Assembly (NCBI GenBank): GCA_031281985.1
Contig: JAITEO010000323.1
Coordinates: 1 to 6,007 of the forward strand
Direction: 5' to 3'
Source of the DNA: Zoogloeaceae bacterium
GTDB taxonomy: Bacteria; Pseudomonadota; Gammaproteobacteria; Burkholderiales; Rhodocyclaceae
DNA length: 6,007 nt
In this document: in pieces, positions 4,613 through 6,007 of the stretch
Layout: every line of letters begins with the position of its first letter
How positions within the stretch are numbered: the first letter of the stretch is position 1
Notes under the pieces: generated by a model
Databases searched by the model: none
What the model was told of the DNA's origin: nothing
The model's input: only the letters and a program-made list of their open reading frames with translations
Translations under genes and position numbers: made by a program

Positions 4613-5182
4613 TCAGGCCAGCAGGCTGCGCAGCATCCAGGCGGTCTTTTCGTGTTCCTGCATCCGTTGGGTGAGGAGATCGGCGGTGGGTTCGTCGTTG
4701 GCGGCGGCCACGGCGGGGAAGAGTTTGCGCGCGGTGCGGGCGACGGTTTCGTGTCCCGCAACCAGCAGGGCCACCATCTCTTCCGCCTTGGGCACGCCCT
4801 TGGTTTCGGAAATGGCGGTCAGCTTGGCGAACTCGCTGAAGGTGCCGGGCGCGGGATGCCCCAGGGCGCGGATGCGCTCGGCAACCAGATCGACCGCCAA
4901 CGCCAGCTCGTTGTACTGGGTCTCGAACATCAGATGCAGGGTGTTGAACATCGGCCCGACCACGTTCCAGTGGAAGTTGTGGGTTTTCAGGTACAGGGTG
5001 TAGGTATCCGCCAGCAGATTGGAAAGCCCGACGGCGATTTTCGCCCGATCCTGCTCGCGGATGCCGATGTCAATCACCGGCCCGCTTGCGGCCTTGATCT
5101 TGCCCGCGACGGGCTTCTTTTCGCCCTTTTCCGCCTTGGCGGCCTTGCCGGCGTTCTTGGCGGTCTTGTTGCTTGCGCTCAT
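4613..5182 (-). CDS. dps: Dps-family DNA-binding ferritin-like protein
   Basis: Dps proteins assemble as dodecamer cages that oxidise Fe(II) with peroxide, store the iron and often coat DNA in starvation. This one is 189 aa. The ferroxidase-site pattern is visible with the same spacing as E. coli Dps H51, H63, D67, D78 and E82: here His71 (HNFHWNV), His83 and Glu87 (LHLMFE), Asp98 and Glu102 ([12 protein letters not shown]). Glu87 in place of Asp is a conservative change that I believe recurs in related proteins. Residues 1-34 are a Lys/Ala-rich extension with nine lysines in the first 30 residues, absent from the cage fold and plausibly a DNA-binding tail. AAAGGAG at 5191-5197, 8 nt before the ATG, fixes the start. 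The hemerythrin gene lies upstream on the same strand, 112 bp away. Confidence 0.95.
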   Translation of the reverse strand: MSASNKTAKNAGKAAKAEKGEKKPVAGKIKAASGPVIDIGIREQDRAKIAVGLSNLLADTYTLYLKTHNFHWNVVGPMFNTLHLMFETQYNELALAVDLVAERIRALGHPAPGTFSEFAKLTAISETKGVPKAEEMVALLVAGHETVARTARKLFPAVAAANDEPTADLLTQRMQEHEKTAWMLRSLLA

Positions 5183-5221
5183 GATGCAAACTCCTTTGAA
5201 GATGTGTTTGGGTTACGAGGG

Positions 5222-5250
5222 AAAATGACAACAGACCATTCACTTGCCAA
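5222..5250 (-). promoter_or_regulatory. dps: Possible dps promoter
   Basis: On the minus strand TTGGCA (5245-5250) and CATTTT (5222-5227) are 17 bp apart. The -35 is 5 of 6 to consensus and the -10 is poor. The predicted leader is about 35 nt and includes the AAAGGAG site. Regulation by OxyR or a stationary-phase factor would be expected for dps but no operator is recognised. Confidence 0.3.
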
Positions 5251-5294
5251 CGAATGCCACAACCGCCGCAAGCGGATCGTCTCCTGTCGCCGGA

Positions 5295-5705
5295 TCATTT
5301 GATGCCGTGTTCCTGCAGGAAGGGCACATACGCCTTGTCCACGCGCAGGATGTGGTGCATGAGCCATCCCTTCAGGAATTCCAGCGCCTCTTCCGAGACG
5401 GCCTTGCCCTTTTCGAAATCCAGCAGCAACTGGATGGCCTGACGGGTGAGATCGTCGTGTTCGGCCTTGTGCGCGTCGGTTTCCGGATACCCCAGGCGGT
5501 CGAACAGTTCTTCTTCGAGAATGAAGTGATTGACGGTGTAATCCACCAGACCTTCGAGAATCTCCCGCAACACCTCGTTATTCTGCGCTTGCGACTCGAC
5601 CTGCGCGTGCAGGCGATTGGTTGCGTCCACCAGCCAATGGTGCTGCTCGTCAATGCTGCCGATACCCAATATGAATTTATCGGACCAGGGCATGAAAGAC
5701 GTCAC
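5295..5705 (-). CDS. Bacteriohemerythrin (single-domain O2-binding di-iron protein)
   Basis: This 136-aa single-domain hemerythrin binds O2 reversibly at a non-haem di-iron site. Such proteins deliver, sense or buffer oxygen in the cytoplasm. All seven expected iron ligands are present: His22 (DEQHH), His60 and Glu64 (NHFILEE), His79 and His83 (HKAEH), His118 and Asp123 (HHILRVD). The N-terminal MPWSDKFILGIGSIDEQH is typical. GTG at 5705 is chosen because AAAGGAGG (5713-5720) precedes it by 7 nt. An ATG at 5693, four codons later, is the alternative start. Upstream in-frame codons run through the repeat copy at 5733-5820 and look non-coding. There is no fused signalling domain. dps follows 112 bp downstream on the same strand, with no strong terminator between, so partial co-transcription is possible. 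Confidence 0.93.
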   Translation of the reverse strand: MTSFMPWSDKFILGIGSIDEQHHWLVDATNRLHAQVESQAQNNEVLREILEGLVDYTVNHFILEEELFDRLGYPETDAHKAEHDDLTRQAIQLLLDFEKGKAVSEEALEFLKGWLMHHILRVDKAYVPFLQEHGIK

Positions 5706-5732
5706 GTTCGCTCCTCCTTTGAGTGTGTGCGT

Positions 5733-5820
5733 CAAAAAGTAAAAACCACTTTTCGTGCGGCAGAACCGCATTTTGCTGCGCAAAACCAGCCTGGCCTTGG
5801 GGTTGCGTTGCCTTGCGGCA
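5733..5820. repeat. Degenerate copy of the inverted-repeat element (copy E)
   Basis: The palindrome is shortened: CAAAAAGT (5733-5740) with ACTTTT (5748-5753). A different small hairpin follows, TGCGG-CAGAA-CCGCA (5756-5770). The central module with its flank at 5780-5814 then matches the minus strand of 4415-4449 at 31 of 35 positions. The standard GGGCAAGC hairpin is not recognisable here, although GCGGCAAGC at 5815-5823 may be its remnant. The copy lies in the hemerythrin leader, between the likely promoter and the ribosome binding site. Confidence 0.7.
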
Positions 5821-5851
5821 AGCTCGCGCAAATCCGGCGAAAGTGCGATAC

Positions 5852-5882
5852 ATCATATCAGAACGCCATGCCGTCACAGCAA
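5852..5882 (-). promoter_or_regulatory. Possible hemerythrin promoter (extended -10)
   Basis: On the minus strand TATGAT (5852-5857) is preceded by TGA, giving an extended -10, and TTGCTG (5877-5882) lies 19 bp upstream as a weak -35. The leader would be about 140 nt and would contain the whole repeat copy E. Confidence 0.4.
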
Positions 5883-5951
5883 AAAAATATTTTACGCGCA
5901 GGACGCTCGCGTGAATGCCTTCATCATGGAAAAAGCAGTTGCCATTGCCTC

Positions 5952-5971
5952 CCTCCCCTGACAAGGGGAGG
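5952..5971. other. GC-rich hairpin
   Basis: CCTCCCCT, loop GACA, AGGGGAGG form a perfect 8-bp stem. No T-tract follows on either strand. The 302 bp from 5706 to the window end hold this, repeat copy E, the possible promoter and the edge of another repeat copy. No gene is supported there. Confidence 0.5.
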
Positions 5972-5983
5972 CGGGTCTTCCTT

Positions 5984-6007
5984 GTCGTTACCCCAAAAAA
6001 GGGCAAG
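5984..6007 (-). repeat. Edge of a further inverted-repeat element copy (copy F, cut by window end)
   Basis: On the minus strand this reads CTTGCCCTTTTTTGGGGTAA followed by CGAC. The first 20 bases match the 3' half of the terminator hairpin and the adjoining GGGGTAA of copies A and B. The other half of the hairpin and the palindrome should lie just beyond 6007. Confidence 0.65.

Noticed and set aside
5706..5831. N-terminal extension of the hemerythrin to 178 residues
   Set aside because: The added residues come from repeat DNA, while a strong AAAGGAGG site 7 nt before GTG 5705 explains the start.
5677..6006. 109-codon minus-strand frame upstream of the hemerythrin gene
   Set aside because: It runs through two repeat copies and a GC-rich hairpin and its translation resembles no protein family.

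Overview
The window looks like chromosomal DNA from a GC-rich proteobacterium, most likely a betaproteobacterium. That assignment is inferred from the style of the XseA, carbonic anhydrase, YciA-type and Dps proteins, and no marker fixes the order. Six protein genes are well supported: xseA (+), a GNAT/beta-carbonic anhydrase fusion (-), a YciA-type acyl-CoA thioesterase (+), psiE (-), dps (-) and a bacteriohemerythrin (-). No tRNA, rRNA, CRISPR array, transposase or phage gene is visible.

Layout. Positions 1-555 carry no gene. They hold two facing arrays of 7-bp repeats around a GC-rich hairpin, then a perfect DnaA-box 9-mer and an AT-rich stretch ahead of xseA. xseA and the carbonic anhydrase fusion converge on a 270-bp spacer packed with inverted repeats. 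The fusion gene and the thioesterase diverge from a 112-bp spacer with two nested dyads. The thioesterase and psiE converge with only 3 bp between their stop codons. psiE is preceded by a 150-bp repeat element. Then come dps, with a long hairpin terminator, and the hemerythrin, both on the minus strand with clear AAAGGAG-type ribosome binding sites. The last 300 bp hold another copy of the repeat element and the edge of a further one.

The most unusual content is in the spacers. A modular inverted-repeat family recurs at about 1920-2212, 4338-4494 and 5733-5820, with a partial copy at 5984-6007. Its outer module is a small palindrome (CAAAAAGT...ACTTTTTG). The next module inward is a 14-bp hairpin (AAAAAAGGGCAAGC...GCTTGCCCTTTTTT) that looks like a rho-independent terminator. 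A conserved centre follows (AAAACCAGnnnGGCCwTGGGGTT). In the xseA/carbonic anhydrase spacer the outer module supplies the last two lysine codons and the stop codon of both genes, and a second, unrelated inverted-repeat element appears to have inserted into the middle of the first.

The genes do not form one pathway. The dps and hemerythrin pair makes sense as an iron/oxygen-handling module. The remaining genes are housekeeping or stress functions: DNA repair, CO2/bicarbonate balance, acyl-CoA turnover and phosphate-starvation response. No complete new multi-gene system is evident. The repeat family and the GNAT-carbonic anhydrase fusion deserve the closest look.
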